In this document: piece after piece, positions 1 to 8,503 of the stretch
How the letters are laid out: every line of letters begins with the position of its first letter
Position numbering within the stretch: the first letter of the stretch is position 1
DNA from: Phytoactinopolyspora alkaliphila
Lineage (GTDB): Bacteria > Actinomycetota > Actinomycetes > Jiangellales > Jiangellaceae
Reading direction: 5' to 3'
NCBI RefSeq assembly: GCF_010550695.1
Contig: NZ_JAAGOB010000005.1
Location: forward strand, 1-59,536
DNA length: 59,536 nt
Notes under the pieces: model-generated
Told to the model about the DNA's origin: nothing
Seen by the model: the letters and a program-made list of their open reading frames with translations, nothing else
Database searches by the model: none
Position numbers and translations under genes: made by a program

Positions 1-120
1 GTCGCCACCGAACTGAACAACCGACCCCGCAAAACCCTGAGCTGGAAAACCCCAGCCGAAGCACTCAACAAGCTACTCTCAGAACCATTCAATCCACCCG
101 GTGTTGCACTCACCACTTGA
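1..120 (+). CDS. IS30-family transposase, C-terminal end (5' part outside window)
   Basis: The frame is open from base 1 to a TGA at 118-120 and encodes 39 residues. It contains ELNNRPRKTLSWKTPAEAL, the conserved tail that follows the last catalytic Glu of the DDE core in IS30-family transposases. This enzyme would cut and rejoin IS ends; only the tail is visible, so activity cannot be judged. The bases just after the stop (TTGAATCCGCC overlapping the stop codon) fit the position of a right terminal inverted repeat, but the left copy needed to prove this lies outside the window. Fairly sure of the family. Confidence 0.8.
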   Translation, partial: VATELNNRPRKTLSWKTPAEALNKLLSEPFNPPGVALTT

Positions 121-185
121 ATCCGCCCATGGTGGAGCACGAGAAAACATGGTTTACATGATCATTTGGGGAAGGGGCAGGAGAC

Positions 186-560
186 GTGGGTGAGGACGTA
201 GCTGAGGGGTCGCTGGTGTGGCACGTCCCGGACTGTTTCCTGCCCAGCCGGTCGAGCGGCTCGGCGAAGAGCCACGAAGCCTTCTGCGTGCTCAATGTGT
301 CGCCCACCGACACTGCTGAGTTGAGCTTCACCTTCTACTTCGCCGACCGGGCTGCGTTGTCGTCGCGGGCAGAGCTTCCTCCGTCACGCAACGTTCACTT
401 CCGCACCGACCAGCCGGAGATGATCGGCGTCCAGCTACCCACAGATGTCCCGTACGCCTGCCGGATCGCCAGCAACGTGCCGGTGACCGTCCAGTACTCC
501 CGGCTCGACGCGCAGGAGGGCTACGCGTTGATGACCACGAACGCCATACCGGTCGGCTGA
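186..560 (+). CDS. Sensory rhodopsin transducer-like (ASRT family) protein
   Basis: A 124-residue soluble protein resembling the Anabaena sensory rhodopsin transducer (PF07100), a small beta-sandwich tetramer that binds the cytoplasmic side of a sensory rhodopsin. Recognisable blocks are SHEAFCVLN near the start, a beta strand ending in FYFADR, and SNVPVTVQYSRLD near the end. Length matches the family (about 125). GTG start at 186 is preceded by GGGGCAGGAGAC, a good ribosome site. No rhodopsin gene is in the window; many family members are rhodopsin-free and are proposed sugar or ligand binders, so the photosensory role is not implied. It lies directly downstream of the IS30 end. Confidence 0.75.
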   Translation: MGEDVAEGSLVWHVPDCFLPSRSSGSAKSHEAFCVLNVSPTDTAELSFTFYFADRAALSSRAELPPSRNVHFRTDQPEMIGVQLPTDVPYACRIASNVPVTVQYSRLDAQEGYALMTTNAIPVG

Positions 561-603
561 CGCCCGGGGCGTCAAGCTGCCCAGGGCGCCAGCGTCGAGT
601 GGG

Positions 604-1608
604 TCACGGGCGGGTGAGTTCGTCGCCGATGCCGTTGGACCGGATAGCGGCCGCGATGTCGTCCAAGTCGTCCTCGTCCAGCGCCACGTCAGCCGCGGGC
701 ACCCAGCCGTCGATCTGGTCCGGGCGGCGAGCGCCGACTATGGCGCCGGTGACGCCGCGGAAGGCGAGCGTCCAGGCGACGGAGAGCGCGGCGACGGACA
801 CGCCCTTGCGGGCGGCGATGGGCCGGAGGTCGTCCACCAAGGCGAGATTGCGCTGGAGCCCCTCGCCGGTGAAATCGGAGCTGCGGCTGCGCCAGTCGGT
901 CGGACCGAGCGACGCGGCGCGCTCGGTGGTAAAGGTGCCCGTGAGCAGGCCGGAGGCCATGGGGCTGTAGACGATGACGCCGGTGTCGTGCTGTTCACAC
1001 CATGGAATGACGTCTGCGGCGGCGTCGCGGCGGATCATGCTGAACGGTGGTTGAAGAGAGTCGACGTGGCCGATGGCCTCGGCGCGGTCGAGTTGCTTGG
1101 TGTCGTGGTTGGACAGCCCGATAGCGCGGACCTTGCCCTCGTCTTTGAGCTCGACGAACGTCTGCCAGTACTCTTCGACCGGCGTCCCGTCCTGGGTCGG
1201 CCAATGCATCTGGTAGAGGTCGATACGGTCCACGTCCAGCCGACGTAGGGACGCCTCGACCTCGCGACGGAGGCTCGCGGGCTCGCCGACGCGTCGTGCG
1301 CCGGCAGAACGGTCGGCGGGATCCCAGACCAGCCCGCCCTTGGTGAAAACGTACGGCCGGTCGTTTTCAGGGATGCCCTTCAAGGCGCGGGCCACGACCT
1401 CTTCGGAATGTCCCAGCCCGTAGACGGCGGCGGTGTCGATCCAGTTCACGCCGGCTTCGACGGCGTAGCGAATGGCGGCGACCGAGTCGTCGTCGGCCTG
1501 CGCTCCCCAGCCGTGGGTCCAGTCGTCCCCTCCGATAGCCCACGCGCCGAACCCGACGCGGGTGATCTCCATGCCTGTGCTGCCGAGCGATGCGGTCTTC
1601 AGTGTCAC
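604..1608 (-). CDS. Aldo/keto reductase
   Basis: A 334-residue NAD(P)H-dependent oxidoreductase of the aldo/keto reductase superfamily, reducing aldehydes or ketones. It has the TIM-barrel signatures GWGAQADDDSVAAIRYAVEA, WIDTAAVYGLGHSEEV (catalytic Asp and Tyr), the Lys in TKGGL and DLYQMHWP with the catalytic His. The C-terminal GARRPDQI loop is the cofactor site. I chose GTG at 1608 because GAGGAAG sits 8 nt upstream and the protein then begins VTLKTASLGSTGMEITRVGFG, the usual N-terminus; the ATG at 1638 has no ribosome site. It stands alone, divergent from the sigma factor gene; substrate unknown. Confidence 0.88.
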   Translation of the reverse strand: MTLKTASLGSTGMEITRVGFGAWAIGGDDWTHGWGAQADDDSVAAIRYAVEAGVNWIDTAAVYGLGHSEEVVARALKGIPENDRPYVFTKGGLVWDPADRSAGARRVGEPASLRREVEASLRRLDVDRIDLYQMHWPTQDGTPVEEYWQTFVELKDEGKVRAIGLSNHDTKQLDRAEAIGHVDSLQPPFSMIRRDAAADVIPWCEQHDTGVIVYSPMASGLLTGTFTTERAASLGPTDWRSRSSDFTGEGLQRNLALVDDLRPIAARKGVSVAALSVAWTLAFRGVTGAIVGARRPDQIDGWVPAADVALDEDDLDDIAAAIRSNGIGDELTRP

Positions 1609-1889
1609 GTGTGGTCTTCCTCGATCTGTGGTGGACATGGTGGGATGGCGGCCGAGCTGCCACCCCACCACAGCATTCAGCTGACCGAGCGCGTTGTCCA
1701 ATAGCACGCAACAATCGCACTCAGAGGCGACCTGCCTGGCGTCGACGTAGCCCGCGTCGGTGGGCCTCGACCATCAACGCGGGCCGGCACTTCTTGGGCG
1801 TCTCACCATAGTCATTCTTGCTGGCGTGAAACGCGCGTGGTGACCCCGGACATGTGAAAGCGTCAGCGTCAACGGAAAGGAAGAAGAGC

Positions 1890-2546
1890 GTGTCGATCCT
1901 GACGGAAGCACGCATTGGGGGAGATGATCATCTGGTCACCCGCAAGGCGCGGTTCGAAGATCTGTTCACCACCGAGTCCCGAGCCGTGCTCGGATACGCG
2001 CTCCGCCGCGTCGACGGCCCTGAGGATGCGGCCGACATCGTTGCCGAGACGTTCCTGGTGGCATGGCGACGCATCGACGATGTTCCGCCGGGCCGGGAGG
2101 GCCGGCTCTGGCTCTACGGTGTGGCACGCCGGGTATGCGCCAACCATGCTCGCGGTGGTCGGCGTCGGAACCGGCTGGCCGAGCGGCTCCGGGCTGACCT
2201 GCTCACGTATACCGGTGCCGGCAGCCGTGTGGGTGATCGCGCGCGCGACGAGGCTATCGACGTGGTCCGCTCGGCCCTGGACGAGCTCGACGAACACGAC
2301 CGTGAGCTGTTGCAGCTCACCAGCTGGGAAGGGTTGACCGCAACCGAGATCGCCGAAGTCTTATCGCTGCCACCTGCGACGGTGCGTACTCGGCTGCACC
2401 GTGCCCGCAAGCGTTTGAAGGCAAGGCTCGAAGTACAGGGATGGCGAGCTGCGCGGCGGGGCGTTAAATGCACCGAGCGCAGCACTGAGTCCGCATGTGT
2501 GGAAGGTGATGGGCAGATGCCCGTCCGGCAGAAGGAGGAGTTGTGA
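1890..2546 (+). CDS. ECF-type RNA polymerase sigma factor
   Basis: A 218-residue group 4 sigma-70 factor. Region 2 runs from about residue 20 to 85 (FEDLFTTESRAVLGYALRRV, then DAADIVAETFLVAWRR and LWLYGVARRVCANHAR). Region 4 is near residues 130-185 (ELDEHDRELLQLTSWEGLT, helix-turn-helix TEIAEVLSLPPATVRTRLHRAR). It recruits core polymerase to a small regulon. The start is GTG at 1890, directly after GGAAAGGAAGAAGAG; an upstream ATG at 1854 is in frame but lacks a site. A tail of about 35 residues after region 4 carries two Cys. Its stop overlaps the next gene's start (GTGA), so the two are co-translated. Confidence 0.9.
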   Translation: MSILTEARIGGDDHLVTRKARFEDLFTTESRAVLGYALRRVDGPEDAADIVAETFLVAWRRIDDVPPGREGRLWLYGVARRVCANHARGGRRRNRLAERLRADLLTYTGAGSRVGDRARDEAIDVVRSALDELDEHDRELLQLTSWEGLTATEIAEVLSLPPATVRTRLHRARKRLKARLEVQGWRAARRGVKCTERSTESACVEGDGQMPVRQKEEL

Positions 2547-3697
2547 GAGACGAGATGGACGCGATGGTCGGTGCAGCAGCATGGGTGTCGGATGCGGACG
2601 TCGAGGCGCTTCCCCTCCGGCTCGCCGAAGCTGACTTACTGGAGGAGATCATGTCCACACCGAGACCCGACACGATTCCCGTGGCAGGGACGGTTCTGGC
2701 CGACGGGCCGCCCGGCGGTCAGCCGAGGCGATGGTTCACTGGGCGACGCCTTGCGGCGGTGGCCGGCATCGCCGCCGTGACGACTGCGACCGCGTTCACA
2801 CTGCACAGCGGGGGCGACAGCGGCTCCGTCTGGGCCGGCGAGGCGATAAAGGTGGCGGAATCGGCGCCGCGTTTCGTCGTCGACGCCCCCGGCTGGCAGA
2901 TCGAGCACGCCGACGAAATCACCGCAGACAGGGGCAGCATGTCTCTGTCCGACGGGAAGGGCATCCTGTTCGTGAAGTGGTCGGCTGGATGGGATTTCGC
3001 AGACATCGTCGAGCACCGTCGTCCAGCGTACGAGGTTGAGGGGTCCCTGACAGTCGCCGCCCACCACGCCGTGGTTCTGTTCTCACCGGAGACGGGTGAC
3101 GGCGCGGCGTTGTGGCAGCACGGAGACTACGTGGTGGAGGCCGTCACATACGGCAGCCTGAACGATGAGCGGATCGACCGGGGCACATTTGAAGATGTGG
3201 TCGGTTCCTTCACCGGAGTCGACGTCGAGACGTGGCTGGCATTGATGCCCGACGACGTCGTCCAGCCCGAGGAGCTGGAGTCCGCCGTCGACGAGATGCT
3301 GGCGGACATCCCGACGCCGGACGGCTTCGACCCCGTCGACCTCGCGGAGTCCGCAGGTGTACGTGACCGGTATCACCTCGGCGCCGAGGTGGCCGGCGCA
3401 GTGGCCTGCCGGTGGATCAGTCAATGGATCGAGGCCACCGAGGCGGGAGACTATGCCGCAGTTGACGAAGCCCAGGCGGCGCTCGCGACGGCGCACGATT
3501 GGTCGATCCTGAAGACAATGATGCCCGAAGGTGGTTACCCGCTAACGCTGTGGGGTTACGCCGACGGTGTGGTCAACGGTGGCGTGTTATCAGACGGAAC
3601 CAGAGTCGACCGCGTCACGCCTGCAGGCGAGCTTTTCGTCGACACCATCCTGGAGGAACCGGTCTATGACTACGAGGTCGTCCTGTGCAATGACTGA
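2543..3697 (+). CDS. Membrane protein, probable anti-sigma / sigma-coupled regulator
   Basis: A 384-residue protein with a cytoplasmic-like N-terminal segment of about 65 residues, one predicted membrane segment (LAAVAGIAAVTTATAFTL, residues about 70-88) and a long acidic extracytoplasmic part. This architecture and the 4-nt GTGA overlap with the ECF sigma gene suggest it restrains that sigma factor or senses the signal for it, like the CU044_5270-type proteins often found after ECF genes. No zinc-binding anti-sigma (ZAS) HxxxCxxC motif is visible, so the mechanism is unknown. Strong ribosome site GAAGGAGGAG. Confident it is a gene; the role is inferred. Confidence 0.7.
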   Translation: MRDEMDAMVGAAAWVSDADVEALPLRLAEADLLEEIMSTPRPDTIPVAGTVLADGPPGGQPRRWFTGRRLAAVAGIAAVTTATAFTLHSGGDSGSVWAGEAIKVAESAPRFVVDAPGWQIEHADEITADRGSMSLSDGKGILFVKWSAGWDFADIVEHRRPAYEVEGSLTVAAHHAVVLFSPETGDGAALWQHGDYVVEAVTYGSLNDERIDRGTFEDVVGSFTGVDVETWLALMPDDVVQPEELESAVDEMLADIPTPDGFDPVDLAESAGVRDRYHLGAEVAGAVACRWISQWIEATEAGDYAAVDEAQAALATAHDWSILKTMMPEGGYPLTLWGYADGVVNGGVLSDGTRVDRVTPAGELFVDTILEEPVYDYEVVLCND

Positions 3698-3716
3698 CCC
3701 GTAGCCGACTTCGTCA

Positions 3717-3748
3717 GTTGCCCTGCGCTTCTGGTGGCGCAGGGCAAC
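3717..3748. terminator. Bidirectional hairpin terminator
   Basis: A perfect 12-bp inverted repeat (GTTGCCCTGCGC and GCGCAGGGCAAC) with an 8-nt loop lies between two convergent genes, 20 bp after the anti-sigma-like gene and 62 bp after the aldolase gene. There is no long T run on either side, which is common for high-GC actinobacterial terminators. Confidence 0.75.
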
Positions 3749-3810
3749 TCGCCGCCTCGTTTACCGGGGAGCGTCCGGGGGATCGTGACCTCACGTGGCA
3801 TGGGACGTGG

Positions 3811-4641
3811 TCAGGACGGCGGGTGGCGGAGCAGCTTCAAGAGGCGTTCCGCCTCGACGACGAGCGCGTCGCGTCCCCGAGCGATGTACTTCCGTGGATC
3901 GCTCGCCGCATCCTCGGCGAGTCGTTCCCGCACGGCAGCGGTGAACACGGAGTTGAGGTGAGTGGAAATATTGATCTTCGTCATTCCAGCCCGGACGGCG
4001 TTCACCAGGCCGGCGTCCGGCACGCCACTGGAGCCGTGCAGCACCAGCGGCACGGGCACGGCGTCGCGCAACGCGCTGATCAGATGCTCGTCGAGAACCG
4101 CGGAACGACGGGTCATGGCGTGGGACGTGCCGACAGCGACGGCAAGGGCGTCCACACCGGTGGCGGCGACGAAGTCGCGGGCCTCGACGGGGTCAGTACG
4201 GACACCGGGTGCGTGCACGCCGTCCTTGCCGCCGACTTCACCGAGCTCGGCTTCGACGGCGACATTCCGGCCGTGACAGAACTCCACCACCTCCGCCGTC
4301 TGAGTCACATTCTGGTCGAAGGCCAGCGTGGATCCGTCGTACATCACGCTCGTGAATCCCAGTTCGACCGCTTCATGCACCAGGGCAACGCTTTCGGCAT
4401 GGTCGAGGTGCACCACCACGGGCACGTCCGCGCGGCGGGCCAGCTCCAAGGCGCCGAGACCGAGCGGTGCGAGAGCCCCGTGATATCGCACGCAGTTCTC
4501 GCTGATCTGGAGGATCACCGGGAGCCCGGTGTTCTCGGCTGCCGTGACGAACGCCTCGGCATGCTCGAGGAGGATCACGTTGAAGGCGCCTATCCCGGCG
4601 CCGGGCGCGGGAAAGACGTCGGTGGTGGGGACCAAGCTCAT
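3811..4641 (-). CDS. Class II (zinc) ketose-1,6-bisphosphate aldolase
   Basis: A 276-residue zinc aldolase of the FbaA/GatY/KbaY family, splitting a ketose 1,6-bisphosphate into dihydroxyacetone phosphate and an aldehyde. Visible are GAFNVILLEHAEAF, the zinc/catalytic VVHLDHAES, GSTLAFDQNV, EAELGEVGG, the phosphate-loop VLHGSSGV and GMTKINISTHLN. ATG at 4641 overlaps the kinase stop by 4 nt (ATGA), so it is the last gene of the four-gene operon 7389-3811. Next to a PfkB kinase and a SIS protein, tagatose 1,6-bisphosphate is the likeliest substrate, but fructose 1,6-bisphosphate cannot be excluded. Confidence 0.88.
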   Translation of the reverse strand: MSLVPTTDVFPAPGAGIGAFNVILLEHAEAFVTAAENTGLPVILQISENCVRYHGALAPLGLGALELARRADVPVVVHLDHAESVALVHEAVELGFTSVMYDGSTLAFDQNVTQTAEVVEFCHGRNVAVEAELGEVGGKDGVHAPGVRTDPVEARDFVAATGVDALAVAVGTSHAMTRRSAVLDEHLISALRDAVPVPLVLHGSSGVPDAGLVNAVRAGMTKINISTHLNSVFTAAVRERLAEDAASDPRKYIARGRDALVVEAERLLKLLRHPPS

Positions 4642-5561
4642 AAGGTGACCTCGTGGATCTCGACGGCTGGTTTCAACCGCGCGTAGGCGTCGGCGTCGTA
4701 CTCGCCGGCCACGGGCGCGCGGACGGTGGCGGCCGAAAGGGCGCACGCGTCGCGGAGCATATCCGGCCATGATCGGCCCGCGAGGATTCCAGCACTCAGG
4801 GCGGCGACCACGGAATCTCCGGCACCGGTGGGATTGCCGGTGAGCGGTTTGGCGAGCCGTGCCGTCCAGCTGGCATCTCCGGTGACCGCCAGGAGCCCGT
4901 CCGGCCCCAAGGACGCCACCACGACGCACCCGCCCGCTTCGGTCAATGCCCGGGCCGCACTGCGCGGGTCGCCGATGCCGGTGGCGGCCCGCAGCTCTTC
5001 GGCGTTCGGTTTGACCACGTACGGCGCCGCGCTCACCACGGCCGGGAGCACATCGCCCGAGACGTCCACCACGGCCGGTGCGCCCGCGGCCGAGATGGCG
5101 CGGACGAGGTCGCCCAGCATGTCCGGGTCGACACCCGGTGGCAGGCTTCCGGAAACGACGACGACCTCCCCGGCCGTCGCCAGCGCGGAGACCCGGTCGG
5201 CGAGAACCGCCCATTGATCAGCGCTCACCCGCGGTCCAGGCTCGTTGAAGAGCGTGGCGTCCCCGCTCGACTGATCGACGATGTTGACGGTGCGGCGGGT
5301 CTGGATGTCAGCGGCGACGAAGGCGTCGGCGATACCCAGCTCGCCGACTCCCGCTCGAAGCGCGGTGCCCTCGGCGCCGCCGACCAGCCCGGTCACGGTG
5401 ACGGGAACGTCCAGGGCATGCAGCACCCGCGCGACGTTGAGGCCCTTTCCACCGGGCCGGCTGTGCACCGTCCCTATTCGATGGACGGTTCCCGGCTCTA
5501 GCCGCTCCACCGTGTAGGTGAGGTCGAGCGCGGGATTGGGCGTGACGGTGACGACGCTCAT
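4638..5561 (-). CDS. 1-phosphofructokinase / tagatose-6-phosphate kinase family (PfkB fold)
   Basis: A 307-residue sugar-phosphate kinase of the PfkB/ribokinase superfamily (FruK/LacC/PfkB subgroup), making a ketose 1,6-bisphosphate from a ketose phosphate and ATP. It starts MSVVTVTPNPALDLTYTVE, the hallmark of this subgroup, has SRPGGKGLNVARVL near residue 38, and ends with the catalytic anion-hole motif GNPTGAGDSVVAAL (Asp as base). Overlaps both neighbours by 4 nt. With the aldolase downstream and the SIS isomerase upstream it forms a lower hexose-phosphate pathway; tagatose-6-phosphate is my preferred substrate. Confidence 0.88.
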   Translation of the reverse strand: MSVVTVTPNPALDLTYTVERLEPGTVHRIGTVHSRPGGKGLNVARVLHALDVPVTVTGLVGGAEGTALRAGVGELGIADAFVAADIQTRRTVNIVDQSSGDATLFNEPGPRVSADQWAVLADRVSALATAGEVVVVSGSLPPGVDPDMLGDLVRAISAAGAPAVVDVSGDVLPAVVSAAPYVVKPNAEELRAATGIGDPRSAARALTEAGGCVVVASLGPDGLLAVTGDASWTARLAKPLTGNPTGAGDSVVAALSAGILAGRSWPDMLRDACALSAATVRAPVAGEYDADAYARLKPAVEIHEVTL

Positions 5562-6490
5562 CGCCGCGCTCCGCCGTCATCGAGTAAGAGCTCACGCGCC
5601 AGCAGACTGGCCCCCAGGCATCCGGCTCGATCCCCGAGGACCGCGGTGACGACCCGTGGACGGCGGTGGAAGGTGAGCCGCGCACGCAGACGTTCTTCCA
5701 GTGGTACGACGAGCTGGTCGCCCGCCTGGGACAGGCCGCCCCCGAGCACGATCACCTGGGGCGCCAAGAGCGCGCACGCCGTGGTCAAAGCGGCGGCGAG
5801 GGCGTCGACCGCCTCGTCCCAGACCTCGATGGCCACCGCGTCACCGGATCGGGCACGGCGCGCCACCTCGGCTGCACCGTCGACGGCTGAGCCGGACCTG
5901 AGGGCGTACCGGCGCGCGATCCCGGAAGCGGAAGCGATCGCCTCCAGGCAGCCACGGCTCCCGCACGCGCACCGTTCGTCGTGTCCGACGTCGACGTGCC
6001 CGAGCTCTCCGGCCATCCCGCCGCCGTCGACGACGTGACCATCGGCGATGATCGCGGCGCCGATCCCGGTGCCGATGGGAACGAACAGGGCGTTGTCTAC
6101 ACCTCTGGCAGCGCCCAACCGGGCCTCGGCGAGTCCGCCGGCGCGCACATCGTGACCGAGTGCCACAGGCAAGCCGGTGCGCTCTTCGGCCAGCCGCCGG
6201 AGTGGGACGTCTCGCCACCCGAGGTTCTCTGACCAGAGGGCATAGCCGCGAACCTTGTCGACGATGCCCGGGGCAGCCAGGCCGCACGACTCAGCGGCAC
6301 GGGCAGCGGGATGCTGCCGCAATTCGTCAAGCACGTCCAGCACCGCGACGACGACCGCCTCGGGGCCGCCCCGGCGGTGCGTGATCCACGCGTGCGTGTA
6401 CAGCTCGTCACCGCCGGTCCCGTACACCCCGCCTTTGAGCCGGGTGCCGCCGACGTCGAGGGCGATAACGGAGCCGGTTGCTGCGTTCAA
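5558..6490 (-). CDS. ROK-family sugar kinase
   Basis: A 310-residue ROK (repressor, ORF, kinase) protein that phosphorylates a hexose or N-acetyl-hexosamine. It shows the N-terminal ATP motif ALDVGGTRLKGGVYG, the catalytic-Asp segment GHDVRAGGLAE, the GTGIGAAII phosphate loop, the ELGH sugar contact, and the zinc motif CACGSRGCLE. No helix-turn-helix precedes it, so it is an enzyme, not a repressor. Start chosen as TTG at 6490 because it gives a 4-nt TTGA overlap with the preceding gene, matching the other junctions; the ribosome site is weak. Likely supplies the 6-phosphate used by the SIS enzyme. Confidence 0.87.
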   Translation of the reverse strand: MNAATGSVIALDVGGTRLKGGVYGTGGDELYTHAWITHRRGGPEAVVVAVLDVLDELRQHPAARAAESCGLAAPGIVDKVRGYALWSENLGWRDVPLRRLAEERTGLPVALGHDVRAGGLAEARLGAARGVDNALFVPIGTGIGAAIIADGHVVDGGGMAGELGHVDVGHDERCACGSRGCLEAIASASGIARRYALRSGSAVDGAAEVARRARSGDAVAIEVWDEAVDALAAALTTACALLAPQVIVLGGGLSQAGDQLVVPLEERLRARLTFHRRPRVVTAVLGDRAGCLGASLLARELLLDDGGARR

Positions 6491-7389
6491 CGCACGCCGG
6501 GTTCGAGCACGACGGAGCGATCCAGGTTTCTCGGCCGGTCCGGGTCCAGTCCCTTGCTGACGCCTAACGCGACCGCCAGCCGCTGCGCTCGGATCAGGTC
6601 CACCATGGGATCGAGCGTATCGGCGACCACCTGTGCACCGATGGCCTCTACCTCGGCCGCCAGGCCGGCGGGCGACTCGCCGCCGAGGAACCAGACGGCA
6701 CACTCGTGGTCGGCAAGGCTGATGGGGCCGTGCCGGTAGTCCATGGCCGGGTACGACTCCGCCCAGGAGAGCGAGGCCTCGCGCATCTTCAAGGCGGCCT
6801 CATTGGCGAGACCGACGGTCCATCCCTGCCCGAGATACACGAACTGCCGGCACGCGGCCAGCGAGGCTTTCACCGGTGCCTCGATGGCGTGTCGCGCCGG
6901 CTGGGTCAGTGCGGATATGTCATCACCGATGTGAGCCCGCAGCAGTGCGAGGGTGGTGGTGGCGAACCGGGTCTGCACCACGGACTTCTCGTCGGCGAAG
7001 TCCAGGACGACGATGTCGCCGGCGACATCGGAGATAGGCGTGGCCGGATCCGCGGTGATGGCGACCGTCGGGGTATGGCTCCGGACCGTCTGGAGGAGGT
7101 CGAGGACCTCACTGGTGGTACCGGACCGGGTGATGGCCACCAGCCGGTCGTAGCGCCGGCCGAGCGGGAACTCCGAGGCCACAAAGGCGTCTGTCTCGCC
7201 CAGACCCCGCTGTTCGCGACGGGCTGCGTACGCCTGCGCCATGAACCATGAGGTGCCGCAGCCGACCACGGCGACCTTCTCGTTCGTGCGGGGCAGCAGA
7301 CCGGCTACCGAAGGCGTCAACTCGGCCGCGCGCGCCCAGCAGTCCGGCTGGCTGGCGATCTCGGCCTGGACATGTGTCTGACTCGACAA
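6487..7389 (-). CDS. SIS-domain sugar-phosphate isomerase/deaminase (AgaS-like)
   Basis: A 300-residue protein with two SIS folds, like the isomerase half of GlmS and AgaS. SIS1 has KVAVVGCGTSWFMAQ and the phosphate loop TRSGTTSEVLDLL; SIS2 has YLGQGWTVGLANEAALKMRE and the conserved ES..MDYRHGP. It lacks the glutaminase domain, so it probably deaminates or isomerises an amino-sugar phosphate, for example galactosamine-6-phosphate to tagatose-6-phosphate. Start is TTG at 7389: CCGGAGG lies 6 nt upstream and no ATG is near. First gene of the operon running to 3811; a candidate promoter and operator lie 115-160 bp upstream. Confidence 0.82.
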   Translation of the reverse strand: MSSQTHVQAEIASQPDCWARAAELTPSVAGLLPRTNEKVAVVGCGTSWFMAQAYAARREQRGLGETDAFVASEFPLGRRYDRLVAITRSGTTSEVLDLLQTVRSHTPTVAITADPATPISDVAGDIVVLDFADEKSVVQTRFATTTLALLRAHIGDDISALTQPARHAIEAPVKASLAACRQFVYLGQGWTVGLANEAALKMREASLSWAESYPAMDYRHGPISLADHECAVWFLGGESPAGLAAEVEAIGAQVVADTLDPMVDLIRAQRLAVALGVSKGLDPDRPRNLDRSVVLEPGVR

Positions 7390-7502
7390 GGAAACCTCCG
7401 GGACGTTCGGTGTTTGGCCGGCCGCCGCTCAGTTGTGGATGGAATGGCTGTGCTGTGTCGTGAGCTGAAAGGTGCCTGCTTTACCGCGCGACTCTGACGC
7501 CA

Positions 7503-7544
7503 TCTTGAATGGCAGGATTGTCCAATGTCAAGCGCTTCGAGCGC
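7503..7544 (-). promoter_or_regulatory. Candidate promoter and operator of the SIS-ROK-PfkB-aldolase operon
   Basis: On the minus strand a perfect TTGACA (7531-7526) could serve as -35, with a weak -10 near 7507-7502. Immediately upstream lies the perfect inverted repeat GCGCT-TCG-AGCGC (7532-7544), a plausible operator for the neighbouring DeoR regulator. The rest of the 328-bp gap 7390-7717 shows no gene. Confidence 0.45.
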
Positions 7545-7717
7545 CTAGCAAGCAAGAACAATCACAGAACACTCATGGAATGAGCAGATGAGCAGTCACG
7601 GCTCGTCGGCGGAAAGAAGGCCGGCCTGATCTTGGGTGATGGAACAGCAATGAGTCACGTCGGCGGTGACCAGATGGGCTCAGGCGGCCGAGATGTCCGG
7701 CCGGCGATGCCGGAGCT

Positions 7718-8503
7718 TTATGCCCGGATGACGTCGATCCCCGCGTCCTGGAAGCGCTGCACGGTCTCGGCGTCGGCCGCGGCGTCGGTCACCAGCACGT
7801 CGATCGCCTGTGCGGGCAGGATGTGAGCGAACGCGCGCTGATTGAGCTTGCTGCTGTCCGCGGCGACCATGACCTGCTCGGCGTGCCTGGCCAGGAGCGC
7901 ATTGGTGGCCGCCTCGCCCTCGTCAAAAGCCATCGCCCCGCGATCCGGGCTGACGGCGTCGACGCCCAAGACGACGAGATCCACCGAGATTGCTTCGAGT
8001 AGCCGTTCGGCCAAGGGCCCGATGATCTCGTAGGAGTGCGTGCGCACCACGCCCCCGACCACGACCACCTTGATGTGCGGCCGCACGGCGAGTTCACTGG
8101 CGATGTTCAGCGCGTTGGTGACCACGGTGAGGCCGGTGCCACTCCGGTGATCCTGGAAGTCGTCGTGCATGGCGATCGCACGCGCGACATTGGTGGTGGT
8201 AGTGCCGCCGTTGAGTCCCACGATGGAGCCAGGACGGATGAATGTGGCTACGGCCTGCGCGATGCGCTCCTTCTCGGGCGCTTGCCGGCCGACCTTGTAA
8301 CGCAACGGCAGATCGTAGGAGACGGTGGCGGCGACGGCTCCGCCCCTGGTCCGCGTGAGCAGCTGCTGCTGCGCCAGGTGTTCGAGGTCGCGGCGGATGG
8401 TCGCCGAGGAGGCGCCCAGTTTCTCCACCGCTTCCTCGACGCTGAGGGAACCGGATTCGGAGAGCAGGTCGAGGATGGAGGTGAGCCGTTGGTGCCGGTC
8501 CAT
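7718..8503 (-). CDS. DeoR/GlpR-family transcriptional regulator
   Basis: A 261-residue sugar-phosphate-responsive repressor. The N-terminal winged helix-turn-helix reads RLTSILDLLSESGSLSVEEA then LGASSATIRRDLEHL (DeoR signature), and the C-terminal DeoRC sensor domain has GLNGGTTTTNVARAI, VVVGGVVRTHS and LGVDAVSPDRG. ATG at 8503 has CGGAG upstream. It lies just upstream of, and on the same strand as, the SIS-ROK-PfkB-aldolase operon, separated by 328 bp that hold a promoter-like element, so it most likely represses that operon and is released by a sugar phosphate. Confidence 0.88.
   Translation of the reverse strand: MDRHQRLTSILDLLSESGSLSVEEAVEKLGASSATIRRDLEHLAQQQLLTRTRGGAVAATVSYDLPLRYKVGRQAPEKERIAQAVATFIRPGSIVGLNGGTTTTNVARAIAMHDDFQDHRSGTGLTVVTNALNIASELAVRPHIKVVVVGGVVRTHSYEIIGPLAERLLEAISVDLVVLGVDAVSPDRGAMAFDEGEAATNALLARHAEQVMVAADSSKLNQRAFAHILPAQAIDVLVTDAAADAETVQRFQDAGIDVIRA

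Noticed and set aside
6491-6703. N-terminal extension of the ROK kinase in the same frame
   Set aside because: It overlaps the SIS gene out of frame and is Arg/Gly-rich; TTG at 6490 restores the usual N-terminus and the 4-nt overlap.
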